DNA of 64,000 nt from Austropuccinia psidii. Lineage: Eukaryota; Basidiomycota; Pucciniomycetes; Pucciniales; Sphaerophragmiaceae. Below, in pieces: positions 40,802 through 53,747 of this stretch. How positions within the stretch are numbered: position 1 is the stretch's first letter; each line of letters begins with the position of its first letter. The notes under the pieces were generated by a model that was not told the origin of the DNA, ran no database searches, and saw nothing but the letters and a program-made list of their open reading frames with translations. The stretch covers positions 24,940,605-25,004,604 of the forward strand of contig JALGQZ010000013.1 in assembly GCA_023105745.1 (NCBI GenBank), in the 5' to 3' direction. The position numbers and the translations under genes are program-made.

Positions 40802-43800
40802 TCAGGAATTGGGTCCTGGCTTGTCAGGATATAAAGAATGAAAATCTTTAACAAGTTCAGGACAATTATTGAGGCTTTCAGCTGGTTTCCAAGTGGATCT
40901 TTCTGGGTCTTGACTAAAACCTTTCCATCCCACCAAATACCATAATTTTTTTCTCTTGAAATTTGGGCGCAGTATTTGAGAGACTTCCCATTCCTCTTCT
41001 TCTTCAATGATAATTGGAGGAGGAGGCTCTTGATTAAAATTTGGGATTGTTGATGTCTTGACTGGTTCCAAGAGTGAAATATGGAAGACCCGGTGGATGG
41101 ACTTCCATTGAGATAGGAGCTTGAGATGGTAGGCATGATTGCTGAATCTCTACAACATTGTAAAAGGACCCAACCATCTTTCAGACAGTTTTTTGGTGGG
41201 TCTAGTTGATTTGATGTTCTTGAAAGAAACTCATACCATGTCACCAGGATTGAAAACAGGTGGACTTGATCTACTTTTATCTGCATACCTCTTAAACCTG
41301 TTTATGGCAACTTCAAGTTCTCTATTGACATCTTGCTGTACTGATTGAACTTTTGTTGATAAATTTACAGCAGGAGTATCCTGAGTAATGTGAGCTGAGT
41401 CCAAATGTGGATCTCTTCCATAAACAGTGAAAAATGGTGATTGTTTTGTTGAAGAGTGGTCAGAGTTATTGTAGGCAAATTCAGCCAGAGGGAGCCAGGT
41501 GTTCCAATCATCTTGATGACAACTGACATACATCCAAAGGTACTGTTCTAGTATCTGATTCACCCTCTCTGTCTGTCCATCAGTTTCTTGATGGTAAGCA
41601 ATTGACAGATCTCTTGAAATCTTGTACTGCTGACAAAGATTAGTCCAAAAAGAAGAAAAAAAGAGAGCCTCTATCACTAACAATGCTTGAAGGAAGGCCA
41701 TGCTTTGAGAAAATATTCTTAATGAATAAATGGGCCAAATAAAATGAAGTTATTGGAGAAATTTCTGTAATAAAAACTGCAATTTTTGAGAATCTGTCCA
41801 CTATGACAAGGATTGATTCAAAACAATTTGAAGGTGGCTATTGAGTGATTAAATCCATTGAGAGGCAAATCCAAGGACCATTTTGAATTGGAAGAGGTTT
41901 TAGGAGTCCAAAATTCTTGTGATGAATATTTTTTTTCTTGAGCACTGCTGACAGGATGAGACATAATCCTTGATAAATTGAGTCATACCAGACCAGTGAA
42001 AATCTCACTTGACAAGTTTGAGAGTCTTCTCTTGGCCAGGGTGTCCATCTATAGGAGAGTCACGCCTCTTTTGAAGTATATTGAGTTGAAATGAGTGGTT
42101 ATTTGGAACCACCACCCAATCTTCAAAAAGGAGAAGTTGGGAAGAGGAATCAAGAGAATAATCTTGGACAGATTTACCTTTACCAAAATCTTGAAGAATA
42201 CTTCTATATTGAGAATCTTTCCCTAATGCTTTCTGAATTGAATCAATAAAAGTTTAAAATGAATCCACCTTGACTGAAAAGAACATTGAGGCTTGAATTT
42301 CATATTGCTTTATTATTTTTTGATAATTCATTGGATTCTTGCTGATGAAATCTTCCCCTCTCTCTGGATAAATGTCTTCCCAATGTGACAACGCATTTGG
42401 AAGGGTAGCAAAGTGGCCAGGGAGCTAAGTGATTGAGAAATGAGATTCAGATAAGAACTTAGCCCAGTGGGCTTGAAGGCAAGTGAGAATCCTTGATGAC
42501 ATGAAAGATTGAATTGAAGAATGATCAGTGAGAACTTCAAAAGAGGAAGAAAGTGAAAGAAGAAAATCTTTCCAGTGCTTGAGAGCCCAGAATATTCCAA
42601 GGGGTTCCTTGTCATGAATCTAATAGTTGAGCTCTTCTCAAAGAAGCTTGCAACTATCAAATGCAACAGGATGTTTTCCTGACTCAGTACAGAACCCAAG
42701 GCATAATCAGAAGCATCAGTCTCTAAAATTGTGGGTAGAGAAGGTTTAAAGTGGGAAAGGATCAGAGAAGTGATGAAAGCCTCTTTTAGTTGATGAAGCT
42801 GTCTAAGAGCTTCCTCATTGAGGGGGAAAAAAGAATCTTTCTTCAGGAAACTTGTGAGTGAACTAATTTGCTTTGAATAATTCATGATGAAAAGGCAGTA
42901 AAAATTGGTAGAGCCAAGGAAAGATTGAAGAGCCTTGAGGTTTCTTGGAGGTGGCCAATTGAGAATTTTCTGGACTTTTTCTTGGTCCATCTTGAGGTCT
43001 TTGGAAGAAACAATATATCCTAAATACTCTACAATAGAAACATGAAATAGGCACTTCAGGGCCTTGGCAAAGAGTTTATTGTCTCTGAGTCTGGAAATCA
43101 CAGTGCAGTGGACAAATGAGCAACATGTTATTGCTCATATGTGGAAAAGAACATAATGTCATCTGAATAAAAAACAACACAAAAATTGAGCAGATCATAA
43201 AAATTATCATAAAAAAGATTTTGGAAAGAGGCAGGAGCATTAGTGAGCCAAAATGGCATAACCAGATACTCATAACTGTCATATTTAGTCCTAAAACAAG
43301 TCAAGTGTTCATCACCTTCCTTGATTCTGAGCAGGCTATATTCACCATGCAGATCAATCTTGGAGAAGATAGAAGAACCATTAAAGACCATAAGAAGCTG
43401 ATTCATAGGAGGGACAGGATACTTGTTCCTCCTAGTAACAGAATTGGGTTTGCGGTAATCAACACACAAACAGAGGCCACCATCCTCCTTTTTTACAAAG
43501 AGGACAGGTGCTCCTGTTTAAGAGGAGCTTGGCCAGATGAAACCTTTCTTTAAACTCTCTGAAATGTGGTCCCTGAGTGTATCTGACTCTTGGTTTGATA
43601 AAGAGTAGATCACCCCAAATGGACGTAGAGACCCCTCCAGGTCAATATGATGATTTCAGGTGCGGTGAGGAGGAAGTTTCTCTTCTTTCACCTTGGAGAA
43701 TAAATCCAAGTACTGATGATAAGCAGAAGGAACAACCTTAATCATGGTTTCTACTTTTTCTGGCTCTTCCTCTTCATTCCACAACTCCTCCAGGGAGTCA

Positions 43801-44172
43801 TTATAGATGAAGGAGGAAGGTCCATATTTCCAAAGAAAAGATGAAGTGAAGATACAGAATTATTTTCTACAACATCTTGAATATTGTTGAAGACTTTATC
43901 TCTAGAGAACAGTAATTATGTGTGGGAATTAAGGGAAGGAATCTTGACAGAAGATAGAAATGATGGTTTTCTGGAATTACCAACCAGAGCTGCACATTAT
44001 TTGGCTGAAGAAAAGTAATTACTGAAAGAGTTAGAAGGATAATAATAGTCCTTATGATCAGCATTAAAGTTTATCAGCCCTTTCCTCCAATCAATAGATC
44101 AATTAAAATGATTAATAAAGTCAAAGCCCAATATGAGGGCTTCTCCCTTGGGAGTATCAATGACTAAAATGT
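40802..44172 (-). pseudogene. pol: Element F Pol remnant: protease start, RT, RNase H, integrase, chromodomain
   Basis: Minus-strand pieces: chromodomain (WEVSQIL, WYLVGWKGF) 41071-40802; integrase end 41701-41231 with DGQTERVNQILEQ; RNase H and end of RT 43101-42328; RT 43469-43128 with MCVDYRKPNSVTRRNK and YSDD in place of YLDD. Protease/acidic-linker remnants run up to 44172, where the sequence equivalent to LVIDTPKGE of element A is cut by the G LTR. Frameshifts and stops separate all pieces. Older than E. Confidence 0.85.
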
Positions 44173-45880
44173 TGTCAGGCTGAGTCTATGATGAAGCTTA
44201 TTAATGACTAGTTACACTACAAAAATTAACTCATTTATACAAATTTCTCATACCATGCTGAAATAATGACAAATTTCAACAAAGTATTTCCAAATTGATA
44301 TGAAGAAGTACTTCCTTGAGAATCTCAGAGGTGGAGTGGAGGGCACTGTGTGTAGGTGTGGTGAGGATGCACCAGAAACCCCATGCACAAGCTAACTGCT
44401 ATCTGTTATACTGTGAGAAATAACCGATATACCTCATGGTAAAACAGTTAATACCATGCAAAATAACCAATATACTGCACATTAAAACAGTTAATATTTG
44501 CAGTGTTACAAGCTTTAACTATGACTGTTACACGGTAAAAATAATAAGAGAAAGGTTTTATTATTATTATAAGGGTTTATAAAAGAATATTCAGGGCTTT
44601 ACTATTGAGAAGTAGTGGTGGTGAGTGCTGTTGAAAACCCTGGGTGCAGCTATACCTGTTGGGTCACAACAAGTTAAATTATAATTATACCTGATTATTT
44701 TCCAAGAGTATAACTGTTTTTGACAGTTTTACTACATAGGAACTCAAGAGCAGGATGAGGAAACCATTTCTTATGGAGAAAAGGTCCCTTTTTATCCTAA
44801 AATTGGGTGAAAAATGCTACTAGACCTTTCCACATAGCGGAAGTGAAGATTTTTCACTTCCAAGGACTGCCTTGTGGTTTTCATACGGCCTTTATAGCCT
44901 TTATTGGTCTCAGATGTGGTTTTGAAACCACATCTGGGCCGTTTTCACCAATACAGGGTGAACAATTTCATCTGGGGACCACGTAGCGCTCTTCTGACAT
45001 GTATGATGCATAGAATGCTGTACAGCACCCCTGTATTGACCAAACTATGAGTTTTTGAATTATAAACAGGCTTCTTTGTCTGTTTGAAACCTCATAATCA
45101 TAGTTATTGGAGAATCTCCCATAGTAGAGCTGTATTGGTTTAACTGTTGGAGTGTGACCTCAAAACTGCCATACCTTTGTCAGTTTTTGAGATATCAAGC
45201 TCAAGGTTTGTTCTTTGTGTAGCCCTGTATGTGTTCTACACAATGGTACCTCATCTGATATGGTTATTATTAAATATGGCAAAGTTATGCCATGTACAAG
45301 ACTTTTTGTACACATGTATGATTTGCTTCAAATCTGTATGGAGCTTGTTTTCCCCATAACCTTTTTCTCTAGATGAGATATGGGAAATTGGATGGAACCA
45401 TCAGATAGCCCTTATTGCTCCCTTTCCAAAATGACCCCACTTTAGGTATCTCACACTAAAACTGTAGAAGTTAGATGAGAGGTGAACATTTTATTCACCC
45501 TTATTTGAGCTTATTTTGGTCATCACTTCTGTAATTCTGGTGCTAGCTCAATTTGCCTGGTACCATTGTATAGCCCTGACTTAGAGCTTCATTTTGAATA
45601 CCCATTTGATGGGGTTAAGCCTTTTCCTCTGGATTTCAGATGGGAGATGAAAATTAAGGTTTATGCCCAGCAACAACTTTTGAGCTGGAATGACCTTGTT
45701 TTTCTTTGTCCTATTATGGTGGGACTTGTGTATTTGGAAATTCATGGGTTTTCCCTTTCTGTTGATACCCTTTGAGCTGATTTGGCTCAGCTCCATGTTT
45801 TGGTGTTATCTTGGCTTTACCATTGGTTTATGGTATTTGGCTGTCATGCTTGTGCTCTGGTTTTGAGTCACAGGCTTTCA
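44173..45880 (-). repeat. Element G left LTR (with MITE inside)
   Basis: Begins TGTCAGGCTGAG and ends CAGGCTTTCA (CTGACA expected), followed by the polypurine complement TACTCTCCCTCT. About 1414 bp without the MITE and its duplication. Confidence 0.85.
44215..44505. mobile_element. CACTA-like MITE, 291 bp
   Basis: Terminal inverted repeats CACTACAAAAATTAACT and (reverse complement of the right end) CACTGCAAATATTAACT, flanked by the 3-bp duplication TTA (44212-44214, 44506-44508). The other LTR of element G has the empty site GACTAGTTA-AAGC (62427 region). CACTA ends and a 3-bp duplication are hallmarks of the EnSpm/CACTA superfamily. There is no coding capacity, so it is a non-autonomous element. 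Near its right end are subterminal repeats with AACCRATATAC and AAAACAGTTAATA. Confidence 0.85.
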
Positions 45881-45904
45881 TACTCTCCCTCTAACAAAGG
45901 CTCA

Positions 45905-46438
45905 TCATGGATGATACTTTTCAGTCCTCCTAGAGGCCCTGAATCCCCTTAGATGAATTCTCTCATCTGGTATGGCATCCTCTGCAAACCATTTGTCTTT
46001 ATCTTCTGTCTGGTTTTTAAATCTGACCCAGTATTGCCTTTGGTCTTTACCATTCAGTCTAATCTTCTTGGCCTTGATGATTTTCTTCACAGGCCCAGGG
46101 GAGTCTTCCACTTTCACTATTTCTGGAGGAGTGTGTTTTTCCTTCCTGGAGGGGAACGTTTCCTCCTCCATCTGGAAGTATGGCTTAATTAAACTTGCTG
46201 GGAATACTGGGTGTTTCCTAGAAAGTTCCTCTGTGAGTTGGACCTCCACTTCATTTTTCCCTATCATCTTAATGATAGTGAAGGGCCCTACAAATGAGTC
46301 TCTCATTTTCTTTGGTCCCTTAATATTCTTGAAGTTAAGTGTAGACACTAGTACTTGGTTCCCTTCTTTAAAGTCAGGTTCCATGTATGATTTGTCCCAC
46401 CTCTGTTTGTTGTATTCTTTCTCCTTAGCTATGCATTT
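45905..46438 (-). pseudogene. pol: Element G integrase C-terminus and chromodomain-like end
   Basis: Open minus-strand frame ending at 45905: [16 protein letters not shown] module, then [16 protein letters not shown] and DKWFAEDAIPD, parallel to element B. Cut at 46438 by element H; the rest of integrase is at 56128 onward. Confidence 0.9.
46434..46438 (+). repeat. Target-site duplication of element H (left copy, CATTT)
   Basis: CATTT precedes TGTCAGG at 46439 and is repeated at 56123-56127 after CTGACA. Confidence 0.95.
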
Positions 46439-47868
46439 TGTCAGGATGAAACTATGAAAGAGTGGTAATGTAGGCTATTTACAACTCAAACTATGTTTGT
46501 GACACGGTAAAAATGCTTTAAGAAGGTTTTGAGATGATTAAGAATAAATTTAAAGGGCTTTACTATAGTGGTTATAGTGGTGGTGAGCGCTGTTGAAAGC
46601 CCTGGGTGCAGCTTTATCTGTTGGGTTACAATAATAAAAGACTACAATAATTAAAACTTATAATTATACCTGATTATTAACCAAGAGTAAAACTGTTTTT
46701 GACAGTTTACTATGTAGGTTATTCAAGAGCAGGATGAGGAAAGGCTTTTGGCTGTGAAAAACCCTCCTTTTATCCTGAAATTGAGGTGGAAAGGCTGCTA
46801 GACCTTTCCATGTAGAGGAAGTGAAGATTTTTCACTCTCTATGACAGGCTTGTGGTTTGCAAACAGCCTGTATGCTCTGTATTGGGCTCAGATGTGGTTT
46901 TGAAACCACATCTTGGTGGTTTTCACCAATACAGGGTGAAATTTTTCATCTGGGGACCTCACAGCCTGATTCTGACGTGTATGACGCGTAGAATGCTGTA
47001 CAGAAACTGTATGGGACCCCAGTATTGACTGACATATGAGGTATTGAAGTAAAAACATGCTTCTTCGTCTATTTGACACCTCATATTCATGGTTAGGGAT
47101 ATTATCCCATGGTAAGGCTGTATATGACAGCAGGTGGGATTTTGACCTTAAAATGGTCATAACTCTGTCAGTTTTTGAGATATCAAGCTCAAAAATTGGT
47201 TCATTGAATAGCTCTGTATGAGCTCTACACAATGGTACCCAACTTGACATGGTTATCATTAAATATGACAAAGTTATCCCATGTACAAGTATTTTTGTAC
47301 ATTGGCGTGGTTTGGGCAAAAGCTGTATTAAGCTTGTTTGGCCAATACCTTCTGTTGTAGTTGAGCTATGAGGAAATGGATAGCACCATCAGATAGCCCT
47401 GATTGTGCTCTTTTCAAAAAGACCCCACTTTAAGTATCTCACACTGAAACTGTAAAAGTTAGATGAGAGGTGAATGTTTTGTTCACCCTTATTTGGTCTG
47501 AATTTGACCATAACTCAAGTAATACTGGTGCTAGCTCATTTTGGCTAGCACCATTAGATAGCCCTGGCTTGGAGCTTCATTTTTAATACCCATTTGATGG
47601 GGTTAAGCCTCTCCTTCTAGATTTTAGATGAGAGGTGAAAATTAAGGTTTATGCTCAGCAATAACTTTGGGCAGGAATAACTTTGTTATTTCTTGTCCTA
47701 TGGTGATGGTACTTATATTTTCCGGAAGAGGTGAGTTTCCTCTTTCCTTTGATACCTTTTGAGCTAATTTGGCTCAGCTCCATGTTTTGGTGGTATTTTG
47801 GCTATACCATTGGTTTATGGTATTTTGGCTGTCATGCTTGTGCTCTGGTTTTGAGTCACAGGCTGACA
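46439..47868 (-). repeat. Element H 3' LTR
   Basis: B-type, begins TGTCAGGATG and ends CTGACA. Followed by the polypurine complement TACCCTCCCTCT at 47869-47880. Contains the conserved double-stem repeat. Confidence 0.94.
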
Positions 47869-47892
47869 TACCCTCCCTCTAAAAAAGGCTCA

Positions 47893-50800
47893 TCATAGAT
47901 GAGACTGTTCAGTCCTCCTAGAGGCTCTGAATCTCCTTAAATGAAGGTTTCCATCTGGTATGGCATCCTCTGCCAACCATTTGTCTTTGTCAGCTGTCTG
48001 GTTCTTGAACCTGACTAGATATTGTCTCTGATCCTTCCCATTAAGTCTGATTTTTCTGGCCCTGATGATTTTATTCACAGGTCCAGGAGAGTCTTCTACT
48101 TCCACTATTTCTGGTGGAGTGATGTTTTTCTTCCTGGAGGGGAATTTATCCTCCTCTGTTTGGAAGTATGGTTTGACCAGGCTCACTGGAAAGACTGGGT
48201 GTTTCCTAGAAACCTCCTCAGTGAGCTTGACCTCTACTGCATTCTTCCCTATCAACTTAATGATAGTGAAGGGCCCTACAAATGAGTCTCTCATTTTCTT
48301 AGGTCCTTTGAGATTGTTAAAGTTCAGTGTAGACACTAACACCTGGTCCCCTTCCTTGAAGTCAGGTTCCATATGTGATTTGTCCCACCTTTGCTTGTTA
48401 TACTCTTTGGCCTCAGCTATGCATTTGGCAGCAGTATCACAGGCTTTCTTCCACATATCATGGAAGTCTTTGGCTGTGGGCGGGATGGTCAGAAGATTTT
48501 TCTTCAAGTGATCCACAGGTAACAGGTGATTCCACCCTTTCTCTACCAGTGCAGGTGTTTTCCTGTGGTAGAGTGCTGGCTTGTATTTTAAGCCAGTTGG
48601 ACTGCTGGTAAGAGGGTGACCCAATCATGGGTGTATCCCTCATGGTCCTTGTATTCCATGCCATAGGCACAGAACCTCCTGAGGATGTCCTCCATTGTTT
48701 GGATCATCCTCTCAGCTAGGCCATCTGTTTGTGGATGGTAAGCTGTGGAAAAAGCAAGCTTGGTGCCAAGCATGTCATATAAATTGGTCCAAAATTCAGA
48801 TGTGAATTTTGGGTCCCTGTCACTAATTATGATCTTAGGGACTCCACAGGTGGATATGATGTTATTCCAAAATAACAGAGCAGTGTCCATGGCTGTGTCC
48901 TCTTTATGGCATGGTAGACATCTTGTGCTCTTTCTGAACCTATCAGCTATGATTAAGCAGGCATTGTAGTTTCCTTTGCCTCCTGGGACAAGTCCTGTGA
49001 CCCAGTCCATGTTGATGGTTTCCCATGGGTGTTTGGGTTCTTCTATGTGTTGAAGCAACCCATATTTCTTCCCATGTTTTCTATTTGCCTTTTGGCATCT
49101 TTCACAAGTGTTGATGTATTCACTCAACTCTTGCTCCCACTTGGGCCACCAAGCTGTGCTTGCTACCCTCTCTTTAGTCCTGTCCTCACTCATGTGTCCC
49201 ATATAGGGGCAGTCATGGCATTCCTGCAGGATTAAAGAGATGTGGTCTCTGTCTATCACTGTGAGTGCACTGGTGTGCTTTTCTCTGTGATAAATCAGGC
49301 CATCTATAAGGAAGAATTCATTGTCCTTATAGGCCCTCAACCAGGGTTCCTCCAGCTGGGTTTCCGGTTCTGGGCTCCTGTATTTTTGTTGAAGGAGTTG
49401 GAGTAGTATGCTACACTGTTTGTGTTTAGCATGAGATTTCAGTACTGCATTGAAAAATTCATTGTGCAGTTCTGAGGAACTTATTCCCAGTATGGGGGTT
49501 TCTGTCCCTTCTGAATCAGTGTTTCCACTGTCAAGGGTACCACTCCCTGGTGCCCATTCAGAGAATCTGAAGTTCTTCTTCCTATTTATTTCCATAAAAT
49601 GGATAGGAATTTTTGCTGCAACTTCAGGGTCATAAGCTGGATTGCTTTTGACATTGTCCAGTGGCCATCTGCTAAGGCCATCTGCATTGGTATGGCTTTT
49701 ACCTTCCTTGTATATGATGGTCATGTTCCCTCTATACTCCTGGATGGCTATTTGCCATCTCAGCATGTGTCTATTAGTAGTCTTCATGTTTAGTAAAGAC
49801 TTCAAGGCTGTGCAGTCTGTGTAGACTTCAAAGACTGCACCCTCCAAATAATAATGGAGTTTTTCTAGAGCCCAGACTAGACATAGACATTCTGCCTGGG
49901 TGGCCCCATACCTGGCTTCTGAATCTTTCAGCTTCCTGGAGATGTAACATATTACACCTTCTCTTGGTTCACCATCCACAATTTGTCTTTGGTGAAGGGC
50001 TGCTCCCAAGCCTTGGCTGCATGCTGCATCTATATATAACTTGAATGGTAGTTCAAAGTCAGGCAAGATGAGCACAGGTGCATTTGTGAGTTCATATTTG
50101 ATCCTCTCATATGCATCCCTCCTTTCCTTGGTTATTTCAAAAACTACATCCTTTGAGCATAACTTGTATAAACTACTAGTTATGTGGGCAAAGTTTTTGA
50201 TGTAGTTTCTATAGTAGCTAGCAAATCAAAGGAAAGATTGCATCTCTTTGATGTTCTTTGGTACTGGCTTTTGCAGTACTGCTGGTACTTTGTTCTGGTC
50301 AATTGCCAGACCAAGGCCTGAGACTTTGTGTCCTAGAGCTAGTAGCTCTTGTTGGCCAAAATTACACTTTTTAAGTGAAATTTTCAGATTGATGGGTGTA
50401 CATTTACTTAGCACTCTGTCTATGTATTGTACATGGTCTTCCCATGTCTCTGAGTATTTAATGATATCATCAATATATACTACCATCCAGCCTTCCATTA
50501 TTTCTTCTTGAAATATGGTATCCATCATCCTTTGGAAGTGGGCTGGTGCATTCTTGATGCCAAATGGCATCCTGGTGTACTCATATATGCCCATATGGCA
50601 TATTATTCTGAGCAATTTCATGGAGTTTGGTTTAACTCCATTTTGGTGGAAGCCTTTCATACAAGCCATCTTGGTTATGTATTTGGCTTTGGCCAGCTTA
50701 TCCAAGGCATGAGGTATCCTTGGTATAGGGTACCTGTCTGCTTTTGTGTAGTTATTCAGGGCTCTGAAGTCTCCACACAATCTAGACTTGCCATCATGCC

Positions 50801-53747
50801 AGGTGATCAGGACAGGAGTGGTGATTTCCACTATTTCATTATGTCCAATCTTCCTGATGACATCCATGTCCAGGAGTTCATTGATGTGTGTTTCAATTTC
50901 TTTCCTGGTTTCCAGACTTGCTGGATAAGGAGGTATCCTCAGCATGGGTGGATAAGTTCTTTCCACATCCAGATATAGTTCTATATCATGGCCTTTAATC
51001 TTGCCTAGTGGTTCTTCACCAATGGAAAATGCTGGTCTGTTCTTCCTCAGCATCTTCAGTAAACTTAATTTTTGTTTACTGGTGAGGGTAGTGCTAAACT
51101 GTCCCTCCTTGAATTCCTTCAAGAGTTCTTCTAGTGGATCCTGTGAAGATATGTGGTATATATCAAGTGAAAATTTCTTTTCCTTGTTGGTATCAATGGT
51201 AATGTGCCTGTTTTTACTGTTGTAAATATCTATGCCATACATCCTCTGGTAATCTGTTCCCAGTAAAAACCCTTGGATGTGGGCATCTTCAAGCACTACA
51301 AACTCTGGGTTGTGTCTGATATTACCCTTCCTGTGGGGTATAATTATCTCTTTGATAATTGTCCCAATGGAAATCATCTTCCCTGATGCACTTTTGAAGT
51401 TCTTTGCCTTAGTGGGCAAAAGCTGTTTTTCCCAGTTTGGGAAGTGGTTATCCAGATAATTTCTGGCCACTATGGAGCAATGTGCTCCACTGTCAATGAT
51501 CAGTGGGTGCTGAGCATTGTCAATACATACAGTCATTTTTGTGGCTGTTCCATGTATATATGCCATTCCTTTGGTTGGTGTAACCAGGAATGTTTGTGCA
51601 TCTTGTGTGTGTTTGCACAAGTTCTTGTTGGCAGTGTCCTGTGGCATGCCTGCTTCCAACTGTATATCCTGGATTTCCAATGGGGTTTCCTCTTGGTATT
51701 CCACTAGAAATTCCTCTCTTGGGTCTTGATCATCATCAGATGGTTCTCTGATGGCATCTCCCATAGAGTCTGATTCAGAATCCTCTGTTGGAGGTTCTTC
51801 TTCAGGGACTTTTTCTATAGCATAGACTTTTTTCTTTGCCTTTGGACAGTTGTTGGCATAGTGGTCTGTTGAACCACAATTGTGACAAGAATTCTTCTTC
51901 CTTGCCACTTCTGTCACTCTTTCTCTGGGTTTGTCTTTAAACTCCACCCTGAAAGGTTGTTTCTCCTTGAAACTACTGCTTCTATATGGTGTGAATTTCC
52001 CTATATTAGTCCTTTTCCTTATTTCTTGTAAGGTATTGGCTATGTCATCTAGAGTGCAATTTTGGTTGCATCTGCATTTCACTGCATGCTCTAATTCTCC
52101 TGGCAGTTGTGTCAGAAGTTTGTGATTCCTCATCTGGATGTTCATCTGAGGATCAATGGCTTTAAGTCTTTTAGACTTTCTGAGACACCACTCATATGGG
52201 TATTTGTCCACAGAGTATTTGTCATTTTCAAATGACATGGTCTTTTGCCATATCCAAGTTCCATTACTGTACTTTTGGATTATTTGACTCTTCCACCATG
52301 GCCAGTTTCTTCTGCCATGGATTTCTTTCATTTCTGTTTACCATATACTTGCATGACCTTTAAATGCAGTACTCAGTCTAGCAGTAATCCAGTAATCTGG
52401 TATGCTGGGTACATCAATGAAGAGTCCATCAATATAATCTATGAGTTCCATATGATCATATTCTCCTGATCCAGAGAATTTGGGCCAGCTTGAGGCCTCA
52501 GGAAGCTGTTTTAGGGCTTCCTTTTCTGAATAAGACATGCCATCTCCATCCTGGTATTGTGATGGAGATCTTGTCTTATTCAACAACATGGCATCTGGTT
52601 TGATGTCATCTGGTTGATATGGATTATTCATAGCTTGGCCTTGTGGGTTAGGCTTCAAGATATGGTAGGCATTAAACAATTTGTTAATGTCTTGATCCAG
52701 ACACTCCCTGTCCCTTGTGCTGTGGTGTTGTTCTTCAAAGACTTGGTTCAGTCTTTTGTTGGATTCTTCAGAGGCTTTGCTCAGTTGAGCATATCCTTCT
52801 TGAAGATTCTTAACTATTTGTTCCAAGGAGGCTTGAGTTTGTCTCATCCTCTCTTGGCTAGATTTAATTTCTGAAAATTGCTTTGCAAATTGTTCAGCAT
52901 ATTGGGACACTTGTAACCACAGTGTATCACTGTTGATGTTACTCTCAGATGTGACAATGTCATTTTCAGTCTGAGTGGGGGTAATGTTTCTATTACTAGG
53001 ACTACTGATTCTAGAGTGGTTTACAACTACTTCTGGTTCTTGTGTACTTCCTTTACCAAATCTAACAGCTTCTGGATCATGGGGTCTTACTCTTTCCTCC
53101 TCTGGTTGAAGGAGGTTTTGTTCTTGCCCTTGTTTCCTTGTCTTCTCCTGGAAACTTCCTGGAATTGTGAAGAATGGTGACTCTTGGCCACTGATCTGCT
53201 GGTTTCTGAATGGTGTGAAGCCACTGGAGAGCTGATTTGGCCTGCTCCTTGTGAACCTGAAGGAATCTGAGTAGGCCCTGTCTGGGTCAACTGTTCTTCT
53301 ATAGCTAGGATAGTGGCTTGATTCTCCCTTATCCTCTGTGCCCTTGCCTCCAGGAGTCTGTGCTGCCTGGTTGGATTCCAACCCTTGGTGATTACCATAA
53401 GGTCTTTGAAGTCTATCTCTTTGAGACAGATCTTCCGGCAACTTGATCCCAGTTCTGCCCAGTGAGTTGCTAGGTTGAACCTCTTGTTGTCCATGCTCCA
53501 TTGAAATAAATCTTTGAGGAGTTGGTGGATCTGAAGAGCTTGATCCATATCCTTCCAGTCCTCTGGTTTGAGGTTTCTGTTGAATTGGAGTGTGAATGGA
53601 AAGGTTTATATTATCTCCCTCATTGTTTTGCCATCCACCACTGTGTCCAGGGTGTCCTCTTTCAGGTCTTCTGGTTCTGGACAATCCTCCTCTATCCTCT
53701 GGCTGGTTCCTTTGGAAGCCAAGGTCTCTGAGGTATACAGGGGACAT
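47893..53747 (-). pseudogene. gag-pol: Element H Gag-Pol (four or more lesions)
   Basis: Colinear with element B Gag-Pol from ATG 53747. Lesions: TAA after HASIW near 52333 (Tyr in B); TGA at 50226-50228 in QSFLGF (Gly in B); one base missing near 48560 (TTTTCC for TTTTTCC), which shifts integrase; palm Asp of RT changed to Ala (KMACMKGF near 50668). Kept: zinc knuckle [14 protein letters not shown], protease DSGAHCS, YIDD, RNase H, integrase HHCC with the Trp that is a stop in B, the DDE residues and the chromodomain-like end. Inactive. The TAA at SIW* is shared with element G. Confidence 0.92.

Larger units (their letters stand above)
29014..44172 (-). mobile_element. Element F: old A-type element, minus strand, LTR split by element E, cut at right by element G
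   Basis: F's 3' LTR is in two pieces (29014-29406 and 38865-39994, ends TGTCACA...TGTGACA in inverted sense) separated by element E. Internal sequence runs 39995-44172: polypurine tract, twin intron-like blocks, integrase, RNase H, RT and the start of protease, all on the minus strand and full of stops. F breaks off inside protease at the LTR of element G. Its gag and 5' LTR are not found beyond G. Confidence 0.85.
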
